The notes under the pieces: generated by a model
What the model saw: only the letters and a program-made list of their open reading frames with translations
Told to the model about the DNA's origin: nothing
Database searches by the model: none
NCBI GenBank assembly: GCA_003343815.1
Contig: QAKL01000113.1
Span: forward strand, 1-21,037
Direction: 5' to 3'
DNA length: 21,037 nucleotides
DNA from: Clostridiales bacterium
Lineage (GTDB): Bacteria; Bacillota; Peptococcia; Peptococcales; Peptococcaceae
Program-made: the position numbers and the translations under genes
Shown here: piece after piece, positions 14,987 to 21,037 of the stretch
How the letters are laid out: each line of letters begins with the position of its first letter
Numbering within the stretch: the stretch's first letter is position 1

Positions 14987-15535
14987 ATGATGGAACAAGT
15001 CGCAAACGAAAACAAAGGCTGGTATGCTGTGCATACTTATTCCGGATATGAAAACAAGGTCAAATCAAATCTCGAAAAACGTATCGAATCCATGAACATG
15101 GAGGATTTCATCTTCCGTGTAATTATCCCGACCGAGGATGTCGAGGAAAAGAAGAACAATAAATTGGTAACTACCAAGCGTAAAACTTTTCCTGGCTATG
15201 TCTTAGTCGAAATGATTATGACCGATGATTCGTGGTATGTAGTGCGCAATACGACCGGTGTCACTGGTTTTGTCGGTATGGGCAATAAACCTGTAGCGCT
15301 GAAAGATTATGAAGTAACTGAGCTTTTAAGACAAGCCGGTATGGAGGATCCGAAAGCGGTTATTAATTATAATGTCGGTGACAAAGTAGAAGTCTTGGAC
15401 GGTTCTTTTGCCGGCATGATGGGAAATGTCACAAGTATTGACGCTGAAAAAGGCAAAGTTATCGTCTCGATGACGCTTTTCGGCGGCAGAGAAACTCCGG
15501 TGGATCTGGAGTATCATCAAGTGCGCAAAATTTAA
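14987..15535 (+). CDS. nusG: Transcription termination/antitermination factor NusG
   Basis: NusG binds RNA polymerase at the clamp and modulates elongation, pausing and coupling to translation. The 182-residue protein has the NGN domain (about 10-120, starting WYAVHTYSGYENKV, with TKRKTFPGYVLVEM and VRNTTGVTGFVG) and a C-terminal KOW domain (about 128-180, beginning YNVGDKVEVLDGSFAGMMG). Its length is normal. Two adjacent ATG codons (14987 and 14990) can start it. The gap of 48 bases from secE and the hairpin-separated ribosome site are unusual. It is followed by rplK 51 bases later. Confidence 0.96.
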   Translation: MMEQVANENKGWYAVHTYSGYENKVKSNLEKRIESMNMEDFIFRVIIPTEDVEEKKNNKLVTTKRKTFPGYVLVEMIMTDDSWYVVRNTTGVTGFVGMGNKPVALKDYEVTELLRQAGMEDPKAVINYNVGDKVEVLDGSFAGMMGNVTSIDAEKGKVIVSMTLFGGRETPVDLEYHQVRKI

Positions 15536-15553
15536 GCTTTCGCTTAATTTTGT
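15532..15553 (+). other. Small hairpin at the nusG stop codon
   Basis: TTAAGC (15532-15537) pairs with GCTTAA (15542-15547) around a TTTC loop, with ATTTTG following. The stem covers the nusG stop codon. It is too short to call a terminator with confidence; it could mark a partial transcript end between secE-nusG and the ribosomal protein genes. Confidence 0.3.
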
Positions 15554-15586
15554 TATATTTATACCCTTATAAGGAGGTGTATATCA

Positions 15587-16015
15587 ATGGCTAAAAAAGT
15601 AATTGGTTTTGTTAAATTGCAAGTTCCCGCTGGTAAAGCAAATCCTGCGCCGCCGGTTGGTCCTGCATTAGGTCAGCATGGTGTTAACATCATGGGCTTC
15701 TGCAAAGAGTTCAATGAAAGAACCAAAGCTCAGGCTGGTTTGATCATTCCGGTTGAAATTACCGTTTATGCCGACCGTTCTTTTACTTTTGTCACCAAAA
15801 CTCCGCCGGCTGCCGTTTTGTTAAAGAAAGCTGCAGGCTTGGAGAGAGCAAGCGGTGAGCCGAATAAGAAGAAAGTAGCTAAATTAACTACTTCTCAGGT
15901 TCGTGCTATTGCCGAGGAAAAAATGCCTGACTTAAATGCTGCCAGCATTGAGGCCGCAATGAGCATGATTCAAGGTACTGCCCGCAGTATGGGTATCGAA
16001 ATCGTCGAGGGCTAA
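15587..16015 (+). CDS. rplK: 50S ribosomal protein L11
   Basis: L11 forms part of the GTPase-associated centre of the large subunit and is needed for stringent-response signalling. The 142-residue protein has the N-terminal domain with KLQVPAGKANPAPPVGPALG (10-29 region) and the C-terminal rRNA-binding domain with the signature near the end, AAMSMIQGTARSMGIEI. AAGGAGGTG lies eight bases before the ATG. It precedes rplA, with an L1-type regulatory hairpin in the gap. Confidence 0.98.
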   Translation: MAKKVIGFVKLQVPAGKANPAPPVGPALGQHGVNIMGFCKEFNERTKAQAGLIIPVEITVYADRSFTFVTKTPPAAVLLKKAAGLERASGEPNKKKVAKLTTSQVRAIAEEKMPDLNAASIEAAMSMIQGTARSMGIEIVEG

Positions 16016-16026
16016 TGACGATTTTT

Positions 16027-16053
16027 GTGGGAGGAAAAATCCGATAATACCAC
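16027..16053 (+). promoter_or_regulatory. L1-binding (autogenous control) hairpin before rplA
   Basis: GTGG (16027-16030) pairs with CCAC (16050-16053); an inner GGA (16033-16035) pairs with TCC (16040-16042) around AAAA. The two helices flank an asymmetric internal loop, GA on one side and GATAATA on the other, like the L1 target in 23S rRNA and the L1 leader known from Firmicutes. The rplA ribosome site AAGGAGG (16055-16061) starts two bases later, so L1 binding could block rplA translation. Confidence 0.75.
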
Positions 16054-16068
16054 GAAGGAGGAACAAAA

Positions 16069-16761
16069 ATGCCAAAGCATGGTAAAAAGTATACTGATGC
16101 TGCTAAAAAAATTGATTTTACAGCCCAGTATGAAATCAAAGATGCATTGGAATTGGTAAAACAAAACGCCAGTGCAAAATTTGACGAGACAGTAGAAGTT
16201 GCATTCAGATTAGGCGTAGACCCGCGTCATGCAGATCAGCAGATCCGCGGTGCAGTTGTACTGCCTAACGGAACCGGTAAAAGCAGAACCGTATTGGTTT
16301 TTGCGAAAGGTGATAAAATCAAAGAGGCTGAAGAAGCAGGTGCTGATTTTGTCGGTGGACCGGAAATGGTAACCAAAATCCAAGAGGGTTGGTATGGTTT
16401 TGATGTAGCTATCGCTACCCCGGATATGATGGGTGTAGTCGGTAAAATCGGTCGTTTATTAGGCCCCAAAGGCTTAATGCCGAACCCGAAAACCGGTACA
16501 GTTACCATGGACGTAGCGAAAGCTATCGCCGAGGTTAAAGCTGGTAAGATCGAATACCGCGTTGACAAAACCGGTATTATTCATGCTCCTATCGGTAAAG
16601 CAAGCTTTGAGTTGGAAAAATTGGAGGAGAACTTCAAAACTTTGTCCGACATCATCGTCAAAGCTAAACCGGTCGGACAAAAAGGTCAGTATGTGAAGAG
16701 CGTCAGCGTAAGCTCCACCATGGGACCCGGCGTGAAGATCAATCCGTTGCGTATTCAGTAA
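16069..16761 (+). CDS. rplA: 50S ribosomal protein L1
   Basis: L1 forms the mobile stalk at the ribosomal E site and in many bacteria represses its own mRNA. The 230-residue protein shows the family signatures FVGGPEMVTKIQEGW, LGPKGLMPNPKTGTV (about 140-155) and GKIEYRVDKTGIIHAPIGK. Domain II lies roughly at residues 68-160 inside domain I. AAGGAGG is seven bases before the ATG, directly after the predicted L1-binding hairpin. The 148 bases between rplA and rplJ are taken up by the L10 leader. Confidence 0.98.
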   Translation: MPKHGKKYTDAAKKIDFTAQYEIKDALELVKQNASAKFDETVEVAFRLGVDPRHADQQIRGAVVLPNGTGKSRTVLVFAKGDKIKEAEEAGADFVGGPEMVTKIQEGWYGFDVAIATPDMMGVVGKIGRLLGPKGLMPNPKTGTVTMDVAKAIAEVKAGKIEYRVDKTGIIHAPIGKASFELEKLEENFKTLSDIIVKAKPVGQKGQYVKSVSVSSTMGPGVKINPLRIQ

Positions 16762-16770
16762 CAAATAAAT

Positions 16771-16870
16771 ATCCGCTGTAGACAGCAGGGGCGCAAGCTT
16801 AATATCCTGCCGAGGCCAATATTGCTAAATTTGCAATTTCTGCCTTTGTGTCTCAGCGCAAAGGCTTTTT
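16771..16870 (+). ncRNA. Ribosomal protein L10 leader with attenuator
   Basis: The segment ATCCGCTGTAGACAGCAGG at the 5' end, the GCAGG/CCTGC stem (16785-16789 with 16806-16810) and the CCGAGGC block match the L10 leader found before rplJ in Firmicutes. In B. subtilis the L10(L12)4 complex binds this leader and causes transcription termination. CGCAAGC at 16792-16798 resembles the terminator's 3' arm (CGCAAAGGC) and can pair with its 5' arm, offering an antiterminator that protein binding would prevent. A stem of GCCAATAT (16815-16822) with ATATTGGC (16871-16878) can also bracket the terminator. Confidence 0.88.
16842..16870 (+). terminator. Attenuator terminator of the L10 leader
   Basis: GCCTTTGTG (16842-16850) pairs with CGCAAAGGC (16857-16865), nine pairs with one T-G, around TCTCAG, followed by five T (16866-16870). 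It ends 39 bases before the rplJ start, as expected for control of rplJL by attenuation. Confidence 0.88.
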
Positions 16871-16909
16871 ATATTGGCTAACGAAACAAATTTTAGGGAG
16901 GTGAATCTG

Positions 16910-17410
16910 TTGGGAAGCCGTGAAGGTAAAAAACAGATTGTATCTGAGTTGACTGAGCAATTTAAATCTGCCCAAGCTGTAGTCGTTGTTGACTATCGTG
17001 GCATCAGCGTTGCTCAAGACACCAAACTGAGAAAAGAATTGCGTGAAAACGGTGTAAAATATGTGGTTGCGAAAAACACTTTGTTAAGCATTGCCGCTAA
17101 AGAAGCCGGTTTTGAAGGAATCTGCGATACTTTTAAGGGAGTTACTTCCGTTGCATTCTGCGACAGCGATGCTGTAGCTCCGGCAAGAATTATCGGCAAA
17201 TTCTCCAAAGATAATAAAATTTTAACCGTCAAAGGCGGTATTTTAGAGGGCGAAGTTATCGATGCCGCTAAAGTACAGGCTTTGAGCGAATTGCCGAGCA
17301 AGGAAATCTTGTTGGCACAGGTTGCGTCTTGCTTCCAAGCACCTATCCAAAGATTGTGCTATGTATTCGAAGAAATTCGCAAGAAAAAAGAAGAAGAAGC
17401 TACTGCATAA
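16910..17410 (+). CDS. rplJ: 50S ribosomal protein L10
   Basis: L10 anchors the L7/L12 dimers to form the ribosomal stalk. I start it at TTG 16910, because GGGAGGTGA (16896-16904) is five bases upstream; the in-frame TTG at 16874 would place both this site and part of the leader in the coding region. The resulting 166 residues fit the family (165-175). The N-terminal domain contains AVVVVDYRGISVAQDTKLRKE and the C-terminal helix binding L7/L12 ends in FEEIRKKKEEE. The L10 leader upstream should control it together with rplL, 40 bases downstream. Confidence 0.96.
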   Translation: MGSREGKKQIVSELTEQFKSAQAVVVVDYRGISVAQDTKLRKELRENGVKYVVAKNTLLSIAAKEAGFEGICDTFKGVTSVAFCDSDAVAPARIIGKFSKDNKILTVKGGILEGEVIDAAKVQALSELPSKEILLAQVASCFQAPIQRLCYVFEEIRKKKEEEATA

Positions 17411-17450
17411 GGCTGCATAGCTAAAAATAAAACGATTAGGAGAGAATAAC

Positions 17451-17825
17451 ATGTCTGAAAAAATTCAAACTATTATTGATGCGGTCAAAGAATTGTCCGT
17501 AATCGAATTATCCGAGTTGGTTAAAGCTTTTGAAGAAGAATTTGGCGTATCCGCTGCTGCTCCTGTTGCTGTTGCTGCTGCAGGCGGCGCTGCTGCTCCT
17601 GCTGCTGAAGAGCAGACCGAGTTCGACGTTGTTTTGACCGCTGTTGGCGGCAACAAAGTTGCTGTTATCAAAGCTGTTCGTGAGATCACCGGCTTAGGCT
17701 TGAAAGAGGCTAAAGAGTTAGTTGACAACGCTCCGAAAACCATCAAAGAGAAAGTAGAAAAAGCTGACGCTGAAGCTGCTGCTAAGAAATTGACCGACGC
17801 AGGTGCTACCGCTGAAGTAAAATAA
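17451..17825 (+). CDS. rplL: 50S ribosomal protein L7/L12
   Basis: L7/L12 is the multicopy stalk protein that recruits translation factors. The 124-residue protein has an N-terminal dimerisation domain (about 1-35), an Ala/Pro-rich hinge (about 36-55, AAPVAVAAAGG) and the C-terminal factor-binding domain (about 57-124) with KVAVIKAVREITGLGLKEAK and VDNAPKTIKE. Codon use is strongly biased, as expected for an abundant protein. In many Firmicutes rpoB follows; here two terminators and an opposing gene follow instead. Confidence 0.98.
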   Translation: MSEKIQTIIDAVKELSVIELSELVKAFEEEFGVSAAAPVAVAAAGGAAAPAAEEQTEFDVVLTAVGGNKVAVIKAVREITGLGLKEAKELVDNAPKTIKEKVEKADAEAAAKKLTDAGATAEVK

Positions 17826-17841
17826 TTTTGCTTAAATTTTT

Positions 17842-17869
17842 AAGCCTACAGTTCGCTGTAGGCTTTTTT
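17842..17869 (+). terminator. Strong intrinsic terminator after rplL
   Basis: A perfect 10-bp stem (17842-17851 with 17856-17865) around TTCG, followed by T to 17869. The TTCG loop closed by a G-C pair and the T-run make it a strong terminator. Confidence 0.93.
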
Positions 17870-17876
17870 GTATGAA

Positions 17877-17903
17877 AAAATACCCTCTTTTGAGGGTATT
17901 TTT
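17877..17903. terminator. Bidirectional terminator between rplL and the thrE-like gene
   Basis: AAAATACCCTC (17877-17887) pairs with GAGGGTATTTT (17892-17902) around TTTT, with A- and T-runs on both sides, so it can act on either strand. It is the second terminator for rplL and the only one for the - strand gene, whose stop codon it touches. Confidence 0.9.
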
Positions 17904-19227
17904 AAGTGCAATGTCTGAATGCCGGATCGGTCAGGATACGCGCAAATATTAAGCCCAAAGGCAGCGCCATGACGATTAAGACTGTCGAGGCCAGATAGGT
18001 CGCCGAGACGTCAAGCGTCATATTGCCTAAATTATAAATCGCGCGGTAGAGATAAAGCCCCGGCACCATGATGACGATGGAGGGGACGGTGATGGCGATA
18101 CGCGGATAGCCGATACGGTTTTTGATGCCGCTGGCCAAAAGTCCCGCCACTAATGCGCCGATGAAAGCGGCAACTGCAGGCTCGATTTGCGCCAGATCTA
18201 TCAATTCCAAGCGCAAAGTATTAGCGAAAGCACCGATTAATGCGGCGGAGGCTGCTAAGCGAGCAGGACTGTTAAACATCACCGAAAAGCCGAATACGCC
18301 GCAGAAACCGGCGATAAAACGCAAAATTATCAATTCAGTGGTTGATAATTCGAGCGGGAGAAAACCTATCGGCTGCAAGTGCAGCAGCATCGCCATTACC
18401 CATGCGGCTAATGTGGCGACAAAGACGATTAAAAGCGCATATGTAAGCCTTTCGATACCTGAGCGCATGTCTAATTTGGCAAAATCGATCCCGCTGGTGA
18501 TAAAGGGGAAACCCGGGATAATAAAGAGCATGGAGCAAATATAGCCTGCCTCGTGCTGTACAGAAACGTTAAACAAATATTCGGCAGCTTGCAAGAGTCC
18601 GGCGTAAATGAAGCAGGCGAGCGACACGGAAACAGTAATACATAAAAACAGCGTCAAATGCCTTGCTGCCATTTTCATGCGGACATAATTCCCGATACTT
18701 GCTCCAAAAAACGCGCACAGCATTTCGATAGGTCCGCCGCCTAATAAAAAGGTAAAAGCTCCGCAGGCAAATCCTGCGGCTAATCCCAGTGCCAACGGTG
18801 TATATGATGTATGAATCTGCTCGATTTCGTCCAAAGCGGCGTGTAGTTCCTCACCAGTTTTATTGAAGCCACTCGTGCGGAAATCGTCGACGAATTTTTC
18901 CAAGCGATTAAGTTTGGAAGTGTTGACTCCGGTGGAGGTCAGGCATAGCACTTGGGTGAAGCTTTTCTCTCCGTCGAAGCAGGTGTATTCGATAGATAAA
19001 AGCCCGATATCGGCAGTACAGGTCACGCCCAAAAGTACTGAGAGTTTATCCATCGAGGTGCGCACCCGCCAGGCTCCGGTGCCGCAGCTCAAAAGCATGA
19101 TGCCTGTGCGGCCGATGATGGACGCCTTTTCAGCCAGTGAGCTTTCTGTAATGGCTAAATCGGTATGATTGATATAATCATGCCAAGGAATATCCATGTG
19201 ATTTTTATAAATAACTTTATGTTTCAT
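17902..19227 (-). CDS. thrE: ThrE-type threonine/serine exporter (fused two-domain form)
   Basis: This 441-residue membrane protein belongs to the ThrE family, known from Corynebacterium to export threonine and serine. The N-terminal DUF1212 half has a soluble part (about 1-130, with GRTGIMLLSCGTGAWRV) followed by about five membrane helices. The C-terminal ThrE_2 half adds four or five more. Both halves carry a PG motif in a membrane segment (LFIIPGFPFITSGIDF and IVIMVPGLYLYRAIYNL). Many Firmicutes encode the halves as separate genes; here they are fused. The ATG at 19227 is preceded by AAGAGG at seven bases; a longer frame reaches 19275 but lies in the promoter region. It has its own strong - strand promoter and faces rplL. 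The transported compound is not shown by the sequence. Confidence 0.88.
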   Translation of the reverse strand: MKHKVIYKNHMDIPWHDYINHTDLAITESSLAEKASIIGRTGIMLLSCGTGAWRVRTSMDKLSVLLGVTCTADIGLLSIEYTCFDGEKSFTQVLCLTSTGVNTSKLNRLEKFVDDFRTSGFNKTGEELHAALDEIEQIHTSYTPLALGLAAGFACGAFTFLLGGGPIEMLCAFFGASIGNYVRMKMAARHLTLFLCITVSVSLACFIYAGLLQAAEYLFNVSVQHEAGYICSMLFIIPGFPFITSGIDFAKLDMRSGIERLTYALLIVFVATLAAWVMAMLLHLQPIGFLPLELSTTELIILRFIAGFCGVFGFSVMFNSPARLAASAALIGAFANTLRLELIDLAQIEPAVAAFIGALVAGLLASGIKNRIGYPRIAITVPSIVIMVPGLYLYRAIYNLGNMTLDVSATYLASTVLIVMALPLGLIFARILTDPAFRHCT

Positions 19228-19266
19228 AAAAAGACCTCTTTTTGGCAATAGTTTAAACCGCTGTCT

Positions 19267-19295
19267 ATTATACAAAAATTAAGTACACTTGTAAA
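19267..19295 (-). promoter_or_regulatory. Promoter for the thrE-like gene
   Basis: On the - strand TTTACA (19290-19295, five of six matches) and a perfect TATAAT (19267-19272) are 17 bases apart. It lies 39 bases before the start codon. Confidence 0.85.
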
Positions 19296-19365
19296 GAGGG
19301 AAAGGGCAGATGAAGTGAAATAAATATTTAGATAATAGGCTTAAACAAGTTTAATTAACACCTAC

Positions 19366-19394
19366 TTGCACAATAAAGAAAAATTTGCTACAAT
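19366..19394 (+). promoter_or_regulatory. Promoter for the TPP riboswitch and thiT
   Basis: TTGCAC (19366-19371) and TACAAT (19389-19394, five of six matches) are 17 bases apart, with TGC directly before the -10 (extended). Transcription would start near 19401, just before the riboswitch. Confidence 0.75.
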
Positions 19395-19414
19395 AAGAGC
19401 AACAAAAAGAACCT

Positions 19415-19502
19415 GCTTAGGGGAGCTGCCAGAGCGGCTGAGAGGAGATTAGCGCATCTCGACCCGTAACCTGATCCGGATAATGCCGGCGGAGGCTGAA
19501 GC
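19415..19502 (+). ncRNA. TPP riboswitch (THI element)
   Basis: The conserved THI blocks are present in order: GGGGAGCTG, GGCTGAGAGG (19436-19445), GACCCGTAACCTGATCCGG (19461-19479), ATAATGCCGGCGGAGG, and closing P1 bases (GCTT 19415-19418 with AAGC 19499-19502). AAGCT at 19499-19503 can instead pair with AGCTT at 19527-19531, the 5' arm of the downstream terminator, so P1 and the antiterminator exclude each other. Thiamine pyrophosphate should therefore turn thiT off by transcription termination. Confidence 0.96.
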
Positions 19503-19526
19503 TGATCCAGATACTCATGATGTGGG

Positions 19527-19568
19527 AGCTTTCTGACCATGATTCAGTCGGTGGAGGAAGGCTTTTTT
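19527..19568 (+). terminator. TPP riboswitch terminator
   Basis: AGCTTTCT (19527-19534) pairs with AGGAAGGCT (19555-19563) with G-T pairs and an inner ACC/GGT or CTGA/TCAG stem, followed by T to 19568. It lies 29 bases before the thiT ATG. Promoter, riboswitch and terminator account for the 370-base gap between the two divergent genes. Confidence 0.82.
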
Positions 19569-19597
19569 GTTTACCAAAAAATAAAGGAGGAATCTTT

Positions 19598-20188
19598 ATG
19601 CCCACATTTTTAGTTATCGTATCACTTGTATGGATCGCGTTTTATCTCTATGAGGTGAGAAAGGTCAAATGGACGACCTCTTTAGTCGTGCAGACGGCGA
19701 TGTTTGTCGCATTATCATTCGTTTTGAGCATGATTAAGTTTTATCATTATCCCCAAGGTGGCAGTTTGTCCTTGGCCTCGATGTTGCCGTTAATGCTCTG
19801 CGGTATCCTCTACGGACCGGGAGTCGGCATGACTGCCGGGGTGGCGTCGGGCTTATTGAGCTTAATGACGGACTTTTACGTCATTCATCCGGCGCAGTTA
19901 ATGCTGGATTACTTTTTGCCGAATATGATGTTTGGTTTAAGCGGGATGTTTGGCACCACGGGCAAAATCCGTCCGGCATTGGGCGCACTGGTTTGCTCGG
20001 TGCTGTCAGTATTTTGCAATGTTTTATCCGGTGTAGTCTTTTTTGCCGCGTATGCCGGAGAGATGAACGTCTGGAGATACTCGATCATTTATAATTGCAG
20101 CACCAACGGCATCGAGGCGTTGCTATCGATTGCGATTTTGCTGGTACTGCCTTTAGCCCGCTTGCGTAAGCAGCTGAAAAAAGAATAG
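19598..20188 (+). CDS. thiT: Thiamine-specific ECF transporter S component ThiT
   Basis: ThiT captures thiamine in the membrane and hands it to the shared energising module (EcfA, EcfA', EcfT), encoded elsewhere. The 196-residue protein has six hydrophobic segments and the family substrate-binding signature PQGGSLSLASMLPLMLCGI (about 54-72), followed by GPGVGMTAGVASG and a later YSIIYNCS segment. The ATG at 19598 follows AAAGGAGG by seven bases; the longer upstream frame would run through the riboswitch terminator. The TPP riboswitch upstream independently supports thiamine as the substrate. Confidence 0.95.
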   Translation: MPTFLVIVSLVWIAFYLYEVRKVKWTTSLVVQTAMFVALSFVLSMIKFYHYPQGGSLSLASMLPLMLCGILYGPGVGMTAGVASGLLSLMTDFYVIHPAQLMLDYFLPNMMFGLSGMFGTTGKIRPALGALVCSVLSVFCNVLSGVVFFAAYAGEMNVWRYSIIYNCSTNGIEALLSIAILLVLPLARLRKQLKKE

Positions 20189-20210
20189 TTTTATTTTAAG
20201 CACATATAGT

Positions 20211-20247
20211 AAAAAAGCTGCTCATTTAATTAATGAGCAGCTTTTTT
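20211..20247. terminator. Bidirectional terminator between thiT and the methyltransferase gene
   Basis: A perfect 16-bp stem (20211-20226 with 20232-20247) with loop TAATT starts in six A and ends in six T, so it serves both converging genes. Confidence 0.93.
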
Positions 20248-20257
20248 GGTGATTAAT

Positions 20258-20869
20258 TCACTTTTGGGCGCTCAGATAAAGCCAGCGTTTTTTCTTTTCG
20301 CGGATGCTTTTGATATTGTGAAATCCGGCTGTTTTTAAAGCGGTGTAAATTTCCTCCTCGCTATAAATGCGCATCCCGTTGATTTTTTTCGTCCATTTTT
20401 CGTCGCGGGAATCGGTGCCGTCGCATTCGTTGCAGATGAAAAAAATGCCGCCAGCTTGGAGGACGCGGTTAATTTCGCGAAAGCAGCTGACCAAATCGGG
20501 CCAGAAATAAATCGTTTCAAAGGCGGAAACATAGGAAAATTGCGCGTCTGGGAAAGGTAATTGGGCGACACTTGCTTGGAGGATCTCGCATCTGTGCGCT
20601 TTTATAGCGCTTTCGTTTAATTTTTGGCTTTCGTTTACGCTTACAGCAGAGTAATCTATGCCTGTGACGCAGCTGTGGGGGCATTTTTCAAGCCAGAGAG
20701 CGACATTGGCTCCGCCTCCGCAGCCTGCGTCTAGAATTTGCACATTGTCGCGGAGATCAAGTTGGGAAAATCCCCATTTAGACAGCTCGCGGTGGCCGTA
20801 ATTCATCATTTTCACCATCAATTTACCGCCTAACCCGTCAGGTTTGCAGGTGTTTTGAAAAAAACTCAT
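20258..20869 (-). CDS. Class I SAM-dependent methyltransferase
   Basis: The 203-residue protein has a Rossmann-like methyltransferase fold (Methyltransf_11 type). Motif I is ILDAGCGGG (45-53), the acidic residue binding the ribose lies in TGIDYS, and later segments include LPFPDAQFSYVSAFETIYFWPD and REINRVLQAGGIFFI. The N-terminus (FQNTCKPDGLGGKLMVKMMNYGH) is characteristic of a common but unassigned small-molecule-type subfamily; I cannot name the substrate. AGGAGGT is about six bases before the ATG. It stands alone, with its own promoter region and a shared terminator with thiT. Confidence 0.88.
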   Translation of the reverse strand: MSFFQNTCKPDGLGGKLMVKMMNYGHRELSKWGFSQLDLRDNVQILDAGCGGGANVALWLEKCPHSCVTGIDYSAVSVNESQKLNESAIKAHRCEILQASVAQLPFPDAQFSYVSAFETIYFWPDLVSCFREINRVLQAGGIFFICNECDGTDSRDEKWTKKINGMRIYSEEEIYTALKTAGFHNIKSIREKKKRWLYLSAQK

Positions 20870-20912
20870 TTTGCTACCTCCTGTATATGTCGCTTAAAGT
20901 GACTTTTTTATC

Positions 20913-20918
20913 ATTATA
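20913..20918 (-). promoter_or_regulatory. Possible -10 for the methyltransferase gene
   Basis: A perfect TATAAT on the - strand 43 bases before the start, but with no good -35 at 16-18 bases upstream and no extended -10. Confidence 0.4.
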
Positions 20919-20976
20919 CCTTAGTTGAAAGGGAAATGCTATACTTTTTTGTAAACAAAACATTAAAATCTTTTTC

Positions 20977-21025
20977 GTTAAGAGGGTTAGGGGGGATTCG
21001 ATTTCCCCCCTTAAACCCTCTTAAC
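20977..21025. repeat. Long imperfect palindrome at the window end
   Basis: GTTAAGAGGGTT at 20977-20988 is the inverse complement of the sequence ending at 21025, and the G-run at 20990-20995 pairs with the C-run at 21005-21010; only two extra bases on the 3' side break the roughly 20-bp stem, around TTCGATT. No T-run follows on either strand. GTTAGGG (20986-20992) is also complementary to CCCTAAC at the last seven bases. It may be a REP-type element or one end of a small mobile element cut by the window. Confidence 0.65.
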
Positions 21026-21037
21026 AATCACCCTAAC

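Noticed and set aside
15548..15580. Possible promoter between nusG and rplK (T-rich TATATTTATA)
   Set aside because: No -35/-10 pair with acceptable spacing is visible; AT-richness alone is insufficient.
18122..18544. 140-codon + strand frame opposite the thrE-like gene
   Set aside because: Shadow of a well-supported membrane protein gene; no promoter or domain evidence.
19228..19243. Near-palindrome around the thrE ribosome site (AAAAAG-AGGT-CTTTTT)
   Set aside because: It could hold the site in a loop, but only six weak pairs, mostly A-T, form; not enough to propose regulation.
20889..20909. Terminator-like hairpin (GTCGC-TTAAA-GTGAC then T) on the + strand
   Set aside because: The stem has only five pairs with one G-T and no + strand gene ends there; it lies in the leader of the - strand methyltransferase gene and is probably chance or a minor leader hairpin.

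Overview
The window looks like a chromosomal backbone segment of a Firmicute of moderate G+C. The flotillin/NfeD pair, the SepF-YggT-YlmH-DivIVA division cluster, the rpmG-secE-nusG-rplKAJL block and three classes of cis-acting RNA typical of that phylum (lysine and TPP riboswitches, L10 leader) all point there. A member of the Negativicutes is my best guess, but the window alone does not prove it. I see no phage, insertion sequence, CRISPR array, tRNA or rRNA. There are 26 protein genes. All but two (thrE-like and a methyltransferase) are on the + strand.

Layout. 1-5270: an S11 D,D-carboxypeptidase homologue that has lost all three active-site motifs, then holA (DNA polymerase III delta), nfeD, floA and a small membrane-anchored His/Lys-rich protein, ending at a hairpin. 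5371-10131: a promoter followed by a division-type cluster: HlyD-like adaptor, yggS, sepF, proC, yggT, ylmH, divIVA, with a good terminator. 10146-11590: an unassigned radical SAM protein and a 64-residue helical protein. 11632-14379: promoter, lysine riboswitch with intrinsic terminator, and a complete three-gene polar amino acid ABC importer, so the importer is probably for lysine. 14439-17903: rpmG, secE, nusG, rplK, rplA, rplJ, rplL, with an L1-binding-type hairpin before rplA, an L10 leader before rplJ, and two consecutive terminators after rplL; rpoBC does not follow. 17902-19295: a fused ThrE-type exporter on the - strand. 19366-20247: promoter, TPP riboswitch, and thiT, the thiamine-specific S component of an ECF importer. 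20258-20869: a class I methyltransferase on the - strand. The last 60 bases hold a very long imperfect palindrome that is cut off by the window end.

The window is rich in RNA-level control. Four leaders (lysine, TPP, L10, L1) can be matched to known classes, and two more (before rpmG and nusG) show hairpins I cannot assign. Many starts are not ATG (GTG for the carboxypeptidase homologue, proC and the ABC ATPase; TTG for yggT, rplJ and probably yggS). Several promoters carry an extended -10 (TGn before the hexamer).

The observations most worth following up are the inactivated carboxypeptidase homologue, the 16-residue HxHxH repeats in the protein next to FloA, the HlyD-like protein without an export partner inside the division cluster, the radical SAM/small protein pair, and the terminal palindrome.
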